Translations under genes and position numbers: made by a program
In this document: piece by piece, positions 24,407-37,274 of the stretch
Layout of the letters: every line of letters starts with the position of its first letter
Position numbering within the stretch: position 1 is the first letter of the stretch
Assembly (NCBI GenBank): GCA_030544215.1
Contig: JARZZO010000014.1
Span: 16,092,234 to 16,156,233, forward strand
Length of the DNA: 64,000 bases
Origin: Zantedeschia hybrid cultivar
Lineage: Eukaryota; Streptophyta; Magnoliopsida; Alismatales; Araceae
Reading direction: 5' to 3'
Notes under the pieces: model-generated
What the model saw: the letters and a program-made list of their open reading frames with translations, nothing else
What the model was told of the DNA's origin: nothing
Database searches by the model: none

Positions 24407-27400
24407 GATCAGTATTTTCTCCATTATCATTTCCAACATCAATAAGGTCAAGTGGGAAGGCATTGGAAAGAGTGGCTGGCATGGGGTGGTCAATCTCCTC
24501 TCCAGAGGAACCCCTTCCTCTCCCCTTCTACCTACATTCCCTTTCTTTGGCCTCTTTCAGCATCCTCCAAGTGGACTGGCCTTATTATATCCATAGTTAG
24601 GACTACACTTAACTTGCCGCCCTGACAATCCCATTTTCTTTTTCCTTTACATTTTTTTTGGTTTTGGTTTAAACTAGTAACATGTTGGGTTGAGAGCGAT
24701 GCTCCTCCATGTTGAACTTGTACTCTTAATTATTGAGTTGGCTACTGCAACTCAATTAATTTCTTATATCTGAGACTGCGGTGCATCTATTTGAGGGACT
24801 CATATAAACATAATCTCCAAGTAATCGTGTCTTTAGTGTGGCCGAAGGCGATTCCCCAGGTGCCTTCCTAGTGTTATGTGCTTGCTTATGTGTCTGGAAC
24901 TTTCTTAAGACGATCTTTTGGCAACTAATCGATGCGTTGTTGTGTGCATGCTTAGGAGGTGCTAAACAGTACCACTGTACGTCCGACGGGTACCAACCGA
25001 TAGCAAGTCTAATTAATTATTGGCGATGGAAGTTGTCCAATCTAGCTCCAATATATAGAAGTAGGCCGCATCTCTTAGTTGTTGGGAAAGATGGGTTTCT
25101 AATAAGATTACCATATATAATTTATAACTATGCCAGTGTGCTCCAGTGGTGCTTACAGTGCAATTGTTGTTAACATATATAGTTGCATCTATCTCTATTA
25201 TCTCCTCATCAGACATTATTTATAAATGATTACGCGAAAGAAACGTGTGCAGATTTCTAGCAATGTTTTCCGTGCGCAGACTGCTGGCTTTGTAGATGAT
25301 CAAGTAACAAGAGCCACCCTACCTAATGTAAGTACATATAATTAATTCTAATTAAGACGTGAAAGTTCATTTATAACATGAAAGTTGTTGGATATGACTA
25401 GATCGATCTTGGTAATTTCAGGTAGCTAGGCACATTAATTAATCAAACCCGCTAGCTCTTCATAACTTTTTTTTTTCTTCAACATATGTAAGAAATTTCT
25501 CCTCTGAGTTTTTGATGTATTAAAAATTAAAAAATATCACATAAATGAGTTCCAACATCTAACAACTTATGTCCCTCTCCCACAGTAAATTAAAGGCTTG
25601 CAAAATTCTAAAAGTACTTTCTAATTAAAGAGATGCCAAACACAGACAATTAAGTACTGTTAAAACTGAATTGAACGGACATGACCTGGACTGGCTGTGT
25701 TTTTTCTCGGCAAAGCCAGCTGTGAGCTGTGATTTAAGGTGTAAACTTTGCATTAATTTTATGCGATGGATCAAACTCAAAGGTTCTCGACTCTCCCCCA
25801 CCTGTGTGCTGCAACTAGATACAGAGGACTGTCCCTCTTGTGTGTGTCCATACATAATAGAGGACATCCGTGTCCCAAATATTAGAATTAAATTAAGGAC
25901 CTCAACTGTGGTCCCATGTGGTTTGGGGTGGCAAGAACCAAGCTGGATGCCCCTCTTCCATTGCTGTGTGCAAGTGTAAACCCTACAAGGTGGTGCTTTG
26001 ATGTTGATTTCACTGCATGGGTAGAGTTGTGGCTACTTGTCTATACTCCACTCCATTTTATTAACTGACCCATTATGGTAGAACAAAAGAGAGGAAGGTT
26101 AAAAATAATTTTTTATTTAAAAAAATAGCTAATAAAATGAAGTGAAATATTACTGATGTAAAAAAATAGAGTAAACGATGTCAATCTAATTCTGTAGTTT
26201 TTTTAATGCGAATTATTTCAGTACTGCCACATTAATCTTTCTGTCTTCGTCATCAAAAATAGAATATTGTGGGGGAACGGTTGGCTTTCTGGGATCTGGT
26301 TCTTTGCTTGACATCTTCCTCAGACCAGGTTTTGTCCTTTTCCCACATCTCGTGCGACTTCCCCTTTCCATCAAATTAGGAGTACTCCATTAAAGTAATT
26401 CCACCCATGATTAAACTAGGATCGGCAAGCTCCAAGATTTCGGATCCCAAGTGATCATGATACGTCTGGCTTTTCGATCAGTTTTCCATTCCTTGTCCAA
26501 TTTTTTAATCACAAGGTGGGGGAACATATATGTCTAGCTACCAGATGCTTATAGATGGTACTACCCCTAGCTAGTTGTGGTAGGAACATGCATAAGTACC
26601 TGTATATAGCTAGGGTTCGTTATTTCATTGAATGAGCAAGGAGGGGAGGCTTCAACTTCACATTATTCCCTTGGACCTTCCATCATGGGCTGTTGGGTTG
26701 TAGTTGGTGGGTCTCCCCACCGGAAATTAATGAATGGACCCATCTAGAGAGCTCACACCATCAAGAACCCTAAACCAAGATCCTAATGATCCACTGAGAC
26801 AATGATCATACGAGAATCCCCACATGATCTGCATGGATTTGTGGGCTGATCCTAAACCTTGGATTTGACTCGCTGTGCACCCATTCATTAATAAATGGCG
26901 AGTCTCCACACTGTCACATAAATTAGGGTGGGAATTTAAAAAATAACAACTCTGGCAGGCCAACTTAATTCTGTTTCCTTTTACAATTCATGCATTATTG
27001 GATTTAGTTCGACCCCTTTTAAAGTCTCATAGATCGATCGGTTATACTGTGGGTTGTCTCCACCTTCCTATAAGGAGAAAGAGTACTAAACTAGCCCAAG
27101 GAGAGAAAGTTCTTAGCTTGGGGCAAGCAAGAAGGGTGGGGAATCGAGAATAAAAGCCAAAGAAAAGCTCTGATCCTTTTCTTCTCCTGCCCTTCATCTC
27201 TCCTCATTCCAGCGAGAAACCCATCGTGCCGGGCCTAGAAAGGTGGTTTCCTCAGGCATGGGTTTCCTCCCTTTCTCCTCGCTTTACCGTCTACGTCCTT
27301 CTTCCTGCCAAGTGTCTGGTCTGATCATAGAGGCCGGGTTCGAGAAGCAGGAGGACAGCTTTTAGCCGATCCAAGCAACCAAAAGCTCATCTGGGTTGGC

Positions 27401-27484
27401 CCTGTTTCTTCTTTCTTTTGATCCTCCTTTTGGTTTTTTTGGCTCCTTCTCCACCTCCTCTGCATGCTGCTGCTGTCGACGGCG
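24407..27484. other. Intergenic, upstream of the DUF868 gene
   Basis: Mostly AT-rich without a supported gene. ORFs up to about 110 residues (for example 24838-25173) have no recognised family. A TATA-like TATAAG at 27069-27074 lies 411 bp before the DUF868 start and may mark its promoter. 27180-27480 is C/T-rich and plausible 5' UTR. Confidence 0.5.
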
Positions 27485-28450
27485 ATGAGGGACTTCGCTT
27501 CCTGCTACAACGAGCACGCCGTCAAGGTGTCCGATTCTTCTTGCTCGGGCAGCGGCAACGCCAGCTCCGCCAAGGACCCGTCGGTCCAGAGGTCCGTCAC
27601 CTGCTTCTACAGGACCAAGCTGTCCACCCAGAAGGAGTTCCTTATCAGGGTGACATGGTCCAAGAGCCTCATGGGGCAGGGCTTCTCCATCAGCGTCGAG
27701 GACCACTCCAATCCGTCGTCGCACCAGCACCCTCCGCACAAGCCCGGCGGCGCCACCAATTCACTGCTGTTGAGAAAGAGGAAGGGCAGCCGGTCATACG
27801 TCGGCGCCGGCGACTCCCTCGTGGAGGTCTGCTGGGACATCTCCTCCGCCAGGTACGAAACCGGCGGGCCCGAGCCCGTGGGAGGCTTCTACGTCGCGGT
27901 CGTCGTGGATGCAGAGCTCGGCCTCCGCATCGGGGACATGAGCATAGCGCATGCGATCAACAACAAGCTACAGGGTAACATCACCGGAACACCCGCTGCC
28001 GAGTTCTCCATGATCAGCAGGAGGGAGCAGGTAGTGGGGAGCGCCCTGTACTCGACCAAGACCCGGTTCGGCGATGGCGGGAGGGAGCACGAGGTCCAAA
28101 TCCAGTGCAGGGGGGAGGGGGGGCGCGACGCCGCCAAGGAGTCGGAGTTGTGCGTGTGCGTGGACAGGAAGAAGGTGGTCCATGTGAGGCGGCTCCGGTG
28201 GAACTTCCGGGGCCACCAGACCATCTTCGTGGACGGGCAGCCGGTGGACATGATGTGGGACGTGCACGACTGGTGGTTCAGCGACGCCTCGGGGTCAGGC
28301 TGCGCCGCCTTCATGTTCCGCACCAGGAGCGCCCTGGAGAGCCGCCTGTGGCTGGAGGAGGAGGTCCTCCACAAGGAGCAGCAGCCAGGTAAATCCGGGT
28401 TCTCCCTCCTCATCCATGCCTTCAGGAGCCCATATGGCAGTGAACACTGA
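27485..28450 (+). CDS. DUF868 family protein
   Basis: An intronless frame of 321 residues. The start at 27485 (MRDFASCYNEHAVKV) was chosen over an in-frame Met seven codons upstream because plant DUF868 proteins begin this way. Landmarks: the N-terminal Cys/Ser linker, SVTCFYRTKL, an FLIRVTWSKSLMGQGFSI strand, a variable basic linker (KRKGSR near residue 103), then W-D-I-SSARY and GPEPVGGFYVAVVVDAE with GDM, and C-terminal LRWNFRGHQTIFVDGQPVDM and DVHDWWF. The family is plant-specific and has no assigned biochemical role; no signal peptide or membrane segment is seen. The gene is strongly GC-rich against AT-rich flanks, typical for intronless monocot genes. Function remains unknown. Confidence 0.9.
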   Translation: MRDFASCYNEHAVKVSDSSCSGSGNASSAKDPSVQRSVTCFYRTKLSTQKEFLIRVTWSKSLMGQGFSISVEDHSNPSSHQHPPHKPGGATNSLLLRKRKGSRSYVGAGDSLVEVCWDISSARYETGGPEPVGGFYVAVVVDAELGLRIGDMSIAHAINNKLQGNITGTPAAEFSMISRREQVVGSALYSTKTRFGDGGREHEVQIQCRGEGGRDAAKESELCVCVDRKKVVHVRRLRWNFRGHQTIFVDGQPVDMMWDVHDWWFSDASGSGCAAFMFRTRSALESRLWLEEEVLHKEQQPGKSGFSLLIHAFRSPYGSEH

Positions 28451-29061
28451 TGCTAGCCGATGCTTCCCCCTCTACTTACTAGACCATCCCTTCCCCCATC
28501 TCTCTCTCTCTCTCAAGCTCTGTCTTTGTTGTCCTGAGTGGTTGTGTTCTTCTTTTTCTTGGAATATGACCAGTTTTAATTACACTCAAGCCGGGGAGAG
28601 TGGTGGTGGCAGAGTTGTGCTTGTTCATAGCAGCTGTAGTGGATGGGAACTCGATATCCATGGCTCTTTCTTCTTCTTCTTCTTCTTCATTTGCTTTGTT
28701 TTTCTTGATCATTCCCGGTTGTGTGGGAGGGGGGAGAGGGCTAGCTTTACAGGTCAACTCCATATAACATGATGGTTTTACAACTTAATTGGTGGTTTCG
28801 TTTCTTAATGTTTTATTGACTACATACACTAGCTGATGTACATTGTATAATTCTTGTTAAATTTCAGACGGAAGGAACATATTTTGTATGAAAAAGTTGT
28901 CATCATATGATGGTTTCGCAATCTATGCTTTGATATTGAAATGCTCTGGTTCTTCAAACTTTTGGGAAAAGGGTCGTCTCGAATCCAACTTTATCCCTTG
29001 CAGTGGTCCTTCTCCTCTATTTCGTGGGCACACATGATGGGGATTGCCACTAACAGGATTA
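28451..29061 (+). other. 3' flank of the DUF868 gene
   Basis: T-rich sequence with a (CT)n run at about 28500-28514 and a TCTTCT run at 28668-28690, consistent with 3' UTR and flank. No second gene seen. Confidence 0.5.
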
Positions 29062-29070
29062 ATTAATTAA

Positions 29071-29470
29071 GGGTTTTTTACATATATACTCCTCAAAAAC
29101 AAAAACAACGTATTTATATGTATACTCTTAATTCTCACATATTATCATTAAAATACTTTTGTAATCTTCAAAATGTTGCATTTTATATTCGTCCATCTAA
29201 TGATTTGACATAAATATCTTTAAATTCACTAATATTTTACATATATGATCCTCAATATACTAAAATCTTGTATTTTGTACCCTTGATACTTACAATGAGG
29301 TTATGATTTATGCAATGTGTTTGACATATTTTATTGAAATTAACTTAAGCTTGACGGGAGGGACATAAATGCAACATCTTGAAGGTTGCAGAGATGTTGA
29401 TGATAATATGTGAGAATTGAGGGTATACATGCAAATATGTTATTTTGAGGGATATATATATATAAAACCC
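29071..29470. mobile_element. Mutator-like MITE
   Basis: Inverted repeats of about 85-90 bp start GGGTTTTTTACATATATACT at 29071 and end at 29470 (…TATAAAACCC). The shared arm includes AATTCTCACATATTATCA. A 9-bp duplication ATTAATTAA lies at 29062-29070 and 29471-29479. Length of target duplication, long arms and a 5' G-run all fit a MULE-derived MITE. The low complexity of the duplication is a caveat. Confidence 0.75.
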
Positions 29471-29479
29471 ATTAATTAA

Positions 29480-32400
29480 TCATGAACTGTGGAAGAACAT
29501 GGGCAATCGTTCGAACCCCATGCAACAACAGAAGATGGTTTGGAATGGGAACGTTTCCAACCCCCTCGCCTGCCCGTAATATGAGTTGGAGCTATCTGAC
29601 ATTTATTCTTATACATGTGCCATATTAATTTGCTCCAGTCCTTGACCCTTCCTATTCCTTTTCTTTGAACGGAACTTGTTTGCCGTTTCTTTCCATTTTG
29701 TGTGCGTTTGCGTGTGTATGCGTTAATTTGTTTACCCCTCCTTAGCCTCACCGCACAAAAGTCGCATTAGTTACCATATTTATAGGTATAGTCCTGTCTC
29801 TCATATATTATTATAAATGACATCTTCAAAAAAGTTTTAATTATATCCTTCCGTCAAAGTGGCATGAAAGTCAATTAAATATGTTAGAAAGATTCATAAA
29901 TTCTAGCGAAGTTAAGGGAATATATGCCAAAATTTGACGAATTTAAGGGGAGTATTAACCCCTAACAGTCCTTCTGGTACTTTTCTGAAAATTATGGTCT
30001 TTTTAAGTTTCAATCTAAATTCACAGGCACGGCCCCACCTTTGGTCACCATTTAGCCTGTCGAAATGGACAACACAAGGATAACCGTGTTCAGAACACCC
30101 AGCTTCGGAATCTTTCTCTAGCATTCATGTCCCTTCTCACCTTCTTCTTGTTTGTTCTTGTTGCTCTTTTTGGCGAACTAGATCACTTGCATTTTTGGGG
30201 TTTACATTATCATAGGGATGTCAATTGGACCGGATCGGCCCAAAGGTCAGGAAGTCCGGCCCGATTTTAATCGGGTTTGGGCCGATGAAATTGGCCTGGC
30301 AAAAAAATTGACCTGCCCCAAGAATTAAAAAGGCTAGACTCGGGCCTTGGTCGGTTCGGTCCGGATATATTAAAATTTCATATGAGTTAATTTAAGTTTA
30401 TATGTAAATAATATTATGTCAATATAAGTTATCAGAATAATTAATGAGATGTGATTTTAATTGTATAAAGTAAGCACTTTATATGTTTATATTACGATGC
30501 AAATATGTTATATGTTCTAATTTTATTGAGTTGATAAATATTCATTAACCATGAATTTTTATATTAGGGAGAAAAAAGTAGTTCTTTAGAATTGGACTTG
30601 GGCCGGACCTTAACCAGCTCTCAGTGGTGCAATGGGGATCAGATTAGATTTAAAATGGTACTTGCAGCAATGTCTCAAGATCTTATAGTTGTAATTATCA
30701 TCTGATCATTCGAATGGTACACGATTACTACATCATTTTGCAGAAGATGTAATGACACTTAGAAAAAAAGTCATGCATTATCCGATCTTCGTGATCAGAT
30801 GGGGTGCAACTGCAATGTTCTATGAGCATTGCAGCTGATATTACTCACCGATATAAGGCTTGACACGTGGGCCTCAACGAAGAAAAAACCTTGTAAAGGG
30901 GTTTGATGGGCTAGAGTCATGCCCATGACTCATAGGCCTCCTTAAAATTTGTTTAGCTTGAGAGTGCCCTCTTCTTTACATTTTTTTTTTCAAATGAAAA
31001 CACTGTCAGATGGTGTAGAACAGCCTGACAATCCAGCAAATCTTTCTCTTATGTGACACACAAAATATAATGTTTTAACCTAGCCAACCTGCCAATAGTC
31101 TCCCTATGCTTCTGCTCTATGTCTTTGAGTATTTACGGAGAAAGAAGGAATACTTGTACAAGAGTAATACTTACTGCAATGTCTCAGAATATCACAACTA
31201 TGTGATCACGGGGTCTGATGATGTATAGTCGTTGCACCAACTGGCAGGGAATACAACAAAACTTGAAGTCCACATGCACTGTTCGGTCGAATGGTGGTTG
31301 CAGCTGCAATCTCCCATGCTATAATATTTGTGGGACATTATAACAAGTATTGTTCCCTGTTCAGTTCCTCTGGATGAATATTGCCGTTGTCCAATAATCT
31401 CATTGATCTACTAAGGTTTATTTGAAGAAAGATTTTGCCATTGTTAAATTCTGGGCCACACATTTTCCTCTCATCTTTTTTTGAGGAGATGGAAGTAGAA
31501 TCTATTAAAAGAGTGGTCTTCTGGAACGTTACAGAAAAAGTATTACTTCCTGTGCAATTCCTCTGAACGAATATTGATTCTGTCCTAAGGCTTCATTTGA
31601 AAAGAGACTTTCCTCTCATCCCTTTTTTGGAGGGATATGGAAGTAGAATCCATTAAAAAAAGCAGCTGTGCACATTATTTCTTAAAAAAAAGTACATTCT
31701 CTAAAAAAATAAGTGATATATCGTTTAGGGACTAGGATTGGCAAGGAGTCAAGCTTTATGAATAGGATAAAATAGCTATCATTAATGCTTATTCGGGGTA
31801 AAATAAGCAATTCGGAGGGTTTTTAGTAGATTTTTTATTCTAATTTATTCGAGAATAGGCCATTCTTCCTCGAATGCGAAATTTGTGCAGCCAAATCCAA
31901 TATGTCCAAACAGAGCAGGACTCGGACAATAACGTAATTCAACTGGTTTTCTTTCAAAAGTTTAGTTGCTCCATGAAAGTGTCGGAATTCACGTGCTTAA
32001 AAGGGCATGAAAAGAATCAAAGTGAGTTATAAGAGAAAAATTCGGAAGGGATTCCTAAGTTAATTAATCTCTCTCCATATAATCTCAAAGCTGGTTTCAT
32101 GAATTAGCTGACCTGACTGGCGTGGCGCAAAATGGAAGTTGCTACCTATTAGCCCGACGTCCATGGGTCCAATTGGGCCGGCGATTGTGGACCAGATTGT
32201 GCTCCCTAGAGGGCCGTTAGATTTAAGATCTAATGAGATATATATACTCTATATAAGATGTTTGAGTGGGTGAAACTCTAAACCCCCAAATTCCAATTAC
32301 TAATGAGTATTTAAAATATTAAACTTTTTATCAAATAGCTATTAATTTTAACAAAAAAAATATAATTTCATAAATTTTTAAATAAATAATATATTATATA

Positions 32401-32964
32401 AAAAATTTATTTAAATATCTGAATATTGTTCGTATGTACTTCGAATCTGAAGAATATCTAACTAAAGATATCCGCTATGTATTGGATTTGTAAATGAAGC
32501 AGATATGGATTATTTGTTTATTGTAAGGGAACGGACACGTATATGACGTATCCGTTCCTTTTACACCCCTACCTCAATGCACGTAAGGATCGTGCTCGGT
32601 TAGCACAGAAAATTCAGTCTGAACATGTACTGAGGTGATCCGATTTCTTTAGACATATGGCTTATTCTATTCTAGATCACGAAAAATGGCAGAGTAATAT
32701 TTCTTTCTCCTTAATGGCAAGTGAAGCGTGCAAGCCTGACAACTCGGACCATTAAGCAGTCATCTGGTTTGATATAAGGTACTGAAAATTTTGTCAAATG
32801 CTATATGTTGTCACATTAAAATATAGCTCTTTACATTATTTTGTAATGCTTTAATTCCAACTAAACATCGCCTATGCCAAAATAAGTTGCTCGGAGAATT
32901 GGAATGTCAGGTTCTTGGCCAAGTCGTGATTGAGCTGGGACCCCTGACAACTCCCTTTGAGCTA
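29480..32964. other. Intergenic with degenerate repeats
   Basis: 30215-30640 carries a repeat that begins AGGGATGTCAATTGGACC and is rich in 'cgggcc/ggaccgg' words. 31360-31680 contains two diverged copies (about 190 bp apart) of a segment with GATGGAAGTAGAATC. At 30665-30850 and 31160-31345 are GAGTAATA/GCAATGTCTC-ended pieces resembling the MITE at 34189. 32455-32575 has 'ggatatc...acccctac' repeat ends. No supported gene. Confidence 0.5.
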
Positions 32965-33161
32965 ATTATTTTATTTTATATTATTTTCATTTATTTGAAA
33001 TAATGTAAAATAGTGTAAAATAAAATCCTGTCTAGATCTTGTCTGTCTACTTGACAGTTCAATTTCTTTATTTTGATTTACAGCAAAGACTCAATGTAAA
33101 TTAAAATAAAAAGATTGAAGCATCCCTTATATTTTATTTTACACTAAAACAAACAACTCCT
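32965..33161 (+). mobile_element. TTTACACTAAAACAAACAA-ended repeat, + strand copy
   Basis: Shares with the reverse complement of 52109-52436 a long stretch including TTTGATTTACAGCAAAG and GTAAAATAAAATCCT. The right end TTACACTAAAACAAACAAC is well conserved; the left end is unclear. Non-coding, probably a MITE with one end eroded. Confidence 0.6.
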
Positions 33162-34188
33162 TAATATCTCTATCCGAAATAATAAAACAACGGTTGGTTC
33201 AACTTATGAACTGTCCTTCCGACAAATATCGTGTTCCAATTTATTGCAGTTTTTAATTCCATCCTTTGATAGCATATCTTGCTAAATTTAAGGCAAAGGG
33301 AATTGACACAATCTTGGCTATCAAAGAACACTTAATAACTAGAGTTCGACTAAACTTGAGCCAATAAAATACCTGGTAAGGAATGATCGTCCATTTTAGT
33401 CATCTATTCTAATATTTAATATAACCATAAAATTGTACATATAGACATCGACTATTAAGAGCATCATAACAAAAATATGTAATTTTTTGAAAAAAATTAC
33501 GTATCTTATCAGATTTTTTATGAATAGATCATGATTTATTGAAATTACTTTAAAATCTTCATAAACTCAAAAATCACACCTTTATCATATGTGTTTCAAA
33601 GAGATCACATTCTTAAACTAAATTAACATATTTTATATTTTATTCTAAAATTTATATTAATTTTTCAAAAATTAAACATTTTAATAACTTTTCATAAAAA
33701 AATTATTTTTTATTTTTTGCTTTTTTGATCTCTTCTCAGGACCAATTATTTTTTTTTCAAATCCCAATTATTATTGGTTAAGAGCTCAAATGCAATAATC
33801 CTTTACATGAGTAAGACTTGTTACACCGCAACTGACCGGTTTGACCGGGCGGCTAGAAGTTGTGGGTGTTTTTCTTTCTTTCTTTTGTTTTTTTAACCAA
33901 GACGGTGAGGGCAATCTTATGGCATCTGTATCATTCGATCTTTAATTAGACAATTAAAATTTTTAAAAAGGAAAATTAGATAGTCTATTTGTTTTTTAAA
34001 AAATTTAACCATTAGGTCATAGATCAGATAGTATAGTTGGGCTTTTCTAAAGTTGCCTCCACCTCCTAAATTTAAAAAAAATAATAAAAAAAAAATCTGC
34101 TGATTGCACCCACCATGCAACAACATTCCAGCAAGTATTACTCTGCTTAAATGGATGATAGGGACCACCGACCCTTCCTTATGTAATA
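33162..34188. other. Intergenic, AT-rich
   Basis: No supported gene. One minus-strand ORF (33917-34246) is low-complexity and overlaps the next MITE. Confidence 0.5.
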
Positions 34189-34436
34189 GAGTAATGCTTG
34201 ATGTAATGAAGGTCAGTACATCAAGTTGAGTCATTTGATAATGCAAGATGCCATTAGTCTACACGGGTAGGCATCACATGACTTGTCAACTTTTTTCAAA
34301 GGTGGGCCAAAAAAGTATTAGACGTGGGCCAAAAAATGCTGTCTAATCTATGTGACACTTATTCATGTGAAGCAATGATATCTTGTATTGCAAAATCAAC
34401 TTGTTGTATTGACTCTTAATGCAGCAAGCATTACTC
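34189..34436. mobile_element. GAGTAATGCTTG-ended MITE
   Basis: Left arm GAGTAATGCTTGATGTAATG and the reverse complement of the right arm GAGTAATGCTTGCTGCATTA match over about 55-60 bp with mismatches. AATA flanks both sides (34185-34188, 34437-34440). A one-arm relative is at 11014-11078 on the other strand. Confidence 0.65.
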
Positions 34437-34440
34437 AATA

Positions 34441-37269
34441 TATAGGGTATGGAGCACAGGCCGCGTTGAAGAGGAGGCTAATAGGGCTCACGGTGTAGAA
34501 AGGTTGTGCAAAGTTGTCGGCCCATTAACAGATTTGGGCTGACGTGGTCCCGTTAGCAAATGGTTGGATATCCTATTAGGCTTCTATTTGTAAGCTGCTT
34601 GCCTATTTTTGAGCTATGACCGTATTGAAGATAATGCTGCTTTTTACTCTTTTAAGCTATGATATGAGGGATATAGATACGGGTGTCAATTGTTGACATG
34701 GATACGTGTGTCTGACATAGTAGATTATTAAAAATAAGATACGAGGACACAATAATAATATAATTTTGTATATTTTAAATTATATATCTAATTATTAGCA
34801 TATATAATAAATTAATAAAAGATAAATTATCAATTAAGTTATTAAATAGGTTATCTAAAACTTAGAATATTCCAAAGCTTAAACATAAATAAAGCGTACA
34901 TAAGAAATTTTTTATGAAAGCTTGTTAAAAGAAGGACTAAACACAAATATCTACTTTAAATCCTGTGGCCCCCACCCATTTCTTATCCACTAACTCACGC
35001 AGCAAGCCAAACTTTATTAACCTACCCGTTTCACTCGTGAAGCGAGGAACGAAAGGCTGTCCGTGTCAACTCGGGTCGACATAGTTCAGAGGTCATCGCA
35101 CCAGTATCCTTTGAATCAAAGACTTTAAAGTATGCTCTCCGGGTATTCCTTGTATCATCACCGTCGGGGCTATCAAAATATAGAGTCTACTGTAATAAAA
35201 CGCAGGTTGTTGAGACGCGAGGAGCTTCCTCCATCTTGAGCCCCCATGTGGCAGCTGGCAATACGTTTGGTTACACAAATCTTAACTCACATTTCAAAAC
35301 TAATTGTTGTATTATTATACTTTTTGATAGACCCCGACTGGGTGTGTCCAACCAAAGCCCCAGCTGACCCAAGATTAGATGGGCCCAAGCCAAATCCAAT
35401 GGGCCCCACTTAATTAAAAATGCTTCAAAATCTTAACAATAACATGTAACAACAGAAAAATTATATATTTTTTTATTTACTTGAAGCAAGCAAACCATCG
35501 GAAGCCTAATCACATACCCCTTCAGAAACATACAACCTTTTAACGCGTTGCCTACACCAACTGTTCAAGCCTTCGAGCACCTAGCATTCTCAGAGCCATT
35601 ACTACAAACAGTTGCCCATCTACAGCCCAGTAGAAACCCCTGAGGTCATGTGAACCCAAACTCGCCAGTATACCGCCCCCATCATCGACACCCATAACTC
35701 AAACTGAGTAGACTAAGAAGATACTTAAAACTTTAGCTCAGAAGAGCATCCCGAAGAGGAACAACGATGCTACCCAAGCACCAGACTAGATTTTTCCTGG
35801 GATCTTCAAGACAGCGTAGCTTCCTGTAGCGTCCACTACAGGAGGAGTAGCGCCGTAGAGGACTTGCTTTCGTGCCGAGCGTAGGAGAGAGGAGAGGAGC
35901 AACGCTACAAAGGAGTAGCTTGGCGTCGCAGAGGAGAGCCGAGATGAGCACTGTGCGTGTGGAGATGAGGGCCATCGCAAGGAGCATCAAGGGGGCGTCA
36001 GGGAATCTGAAAAATAAAAAGTGCCCTCCTTGAGGCTTAAAAATTCAGAGGTGTTTCAGATTTAAGATATCGAATCTGACTCTAATTTAGTCATTTAATC
36101 AAATAATCTGAAATTTCTGACATCTGACCGCTTCAGATACTAAAGGTCCATTAGGAGTTATCAAACAACCCCTAGTTTGCACCTCAAGTCAGTTGCAAGA
36201 TCTATTGATACCTTTACTTTAATTTGAAAACAAGGGTAAGTAGTCTTTAACTATAGATTTACTCCACATGCAAACCATCAGGTGTTGAGACAAACATTCT
36301 TCAACCACAAATATCATTCACAACCAACCCTAACTGACTTCTATTAGAAATTAAAAAAAAAAAAACAAAAAGACAACAAGATGTATCCAAAGTAGATGTC
36401 ACCTTGGATTTTGATGTAGCTTCACCCTTAATACTACAATTTTTTTTTTAAGAATGCAAATACCAAAATAAACAGAGGAGTTGAAAAGATAAAAGGATCT
36501 GTTATGTTATTGGAGACCATATAATTTGTGCTACACGTAGTAACTTTTTATCTATCTGCCAAAGGAATAGTTTCACTGTTTCTTGGATTCAAATGCTAAT
36601 TTCCGCCCAGTATTATATTATCTTTCTGGTTGTAGTTTTTCAAGACTTCGCTTGAAAAATATTTAAAGAGGAAACACTAAGGCTTACGCTTAAAGCATCA
36701 TTAAGCGATTATTCCACTCATTAGCGCGTTTGATTTCTCTCTTTCTGCTCTCCGAAGATCCTCCTCCACATGTACGTTGATGTGCAAACTTATGCATGCT
36801 ATGTGCTTAGGGAATACGAAATTACTTTGTGCATTATTGATGGAAAGCTTATCCAAGTTATGTTTATGCATGCCATACAATTTAGAAGTACATTTCATTT
36901 CGTATGATTTTCCAAAAATGTAAAACAGTGTGATTAATAAAGACATAATCTTTTTCAATAATCTAACCCTTTAACTTTCTTCTTCTAATGTTTTTTTTGG
37001 TAGAAGTTAACGAGTTAAATGAGATCCTGCCTAAAGGGGAAAAGGATTTAGTTGTGAGGACGGGCTTAGCATATGCTATGTAAGGGCATCAATGGTAAGA
37101 TTACTTGACTGTTTGTTTGTTTAGTTGATGATTTCCATGTAGTGTTTTTAGTTGCTGATAGGTTAGTAGACGGATAAACCCTTTTTTGAAGGATAATTTC
37201 ATATTAACTACTCTTATATCTTAAATTTCAAAAGTGTAATCGTTATATTCTTATTATCAACATATCTTT
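34441..37269. other. Intergenic left of the retrotransposon
   Basis: 34670-34930 is AT-rich and resembles 2770-3010. 35330-36000 is moderately GC-rich with 'gggcccca' words and an inverted CTGTAG..CTACAG pair near 35823-35841, possibly another repeat. ORFs of 60-85 residues are not recognised. Nothing else seen. Confidence 0.45.
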
Positions 37270-37274
37270 ATACG

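Noticed and set aside
27464..27484. Upstream in-frame Met for the DUF868 protein
   Set aside because: The family starts MRDFASCY-like, so the seven extra residues are probably 5' UTR.
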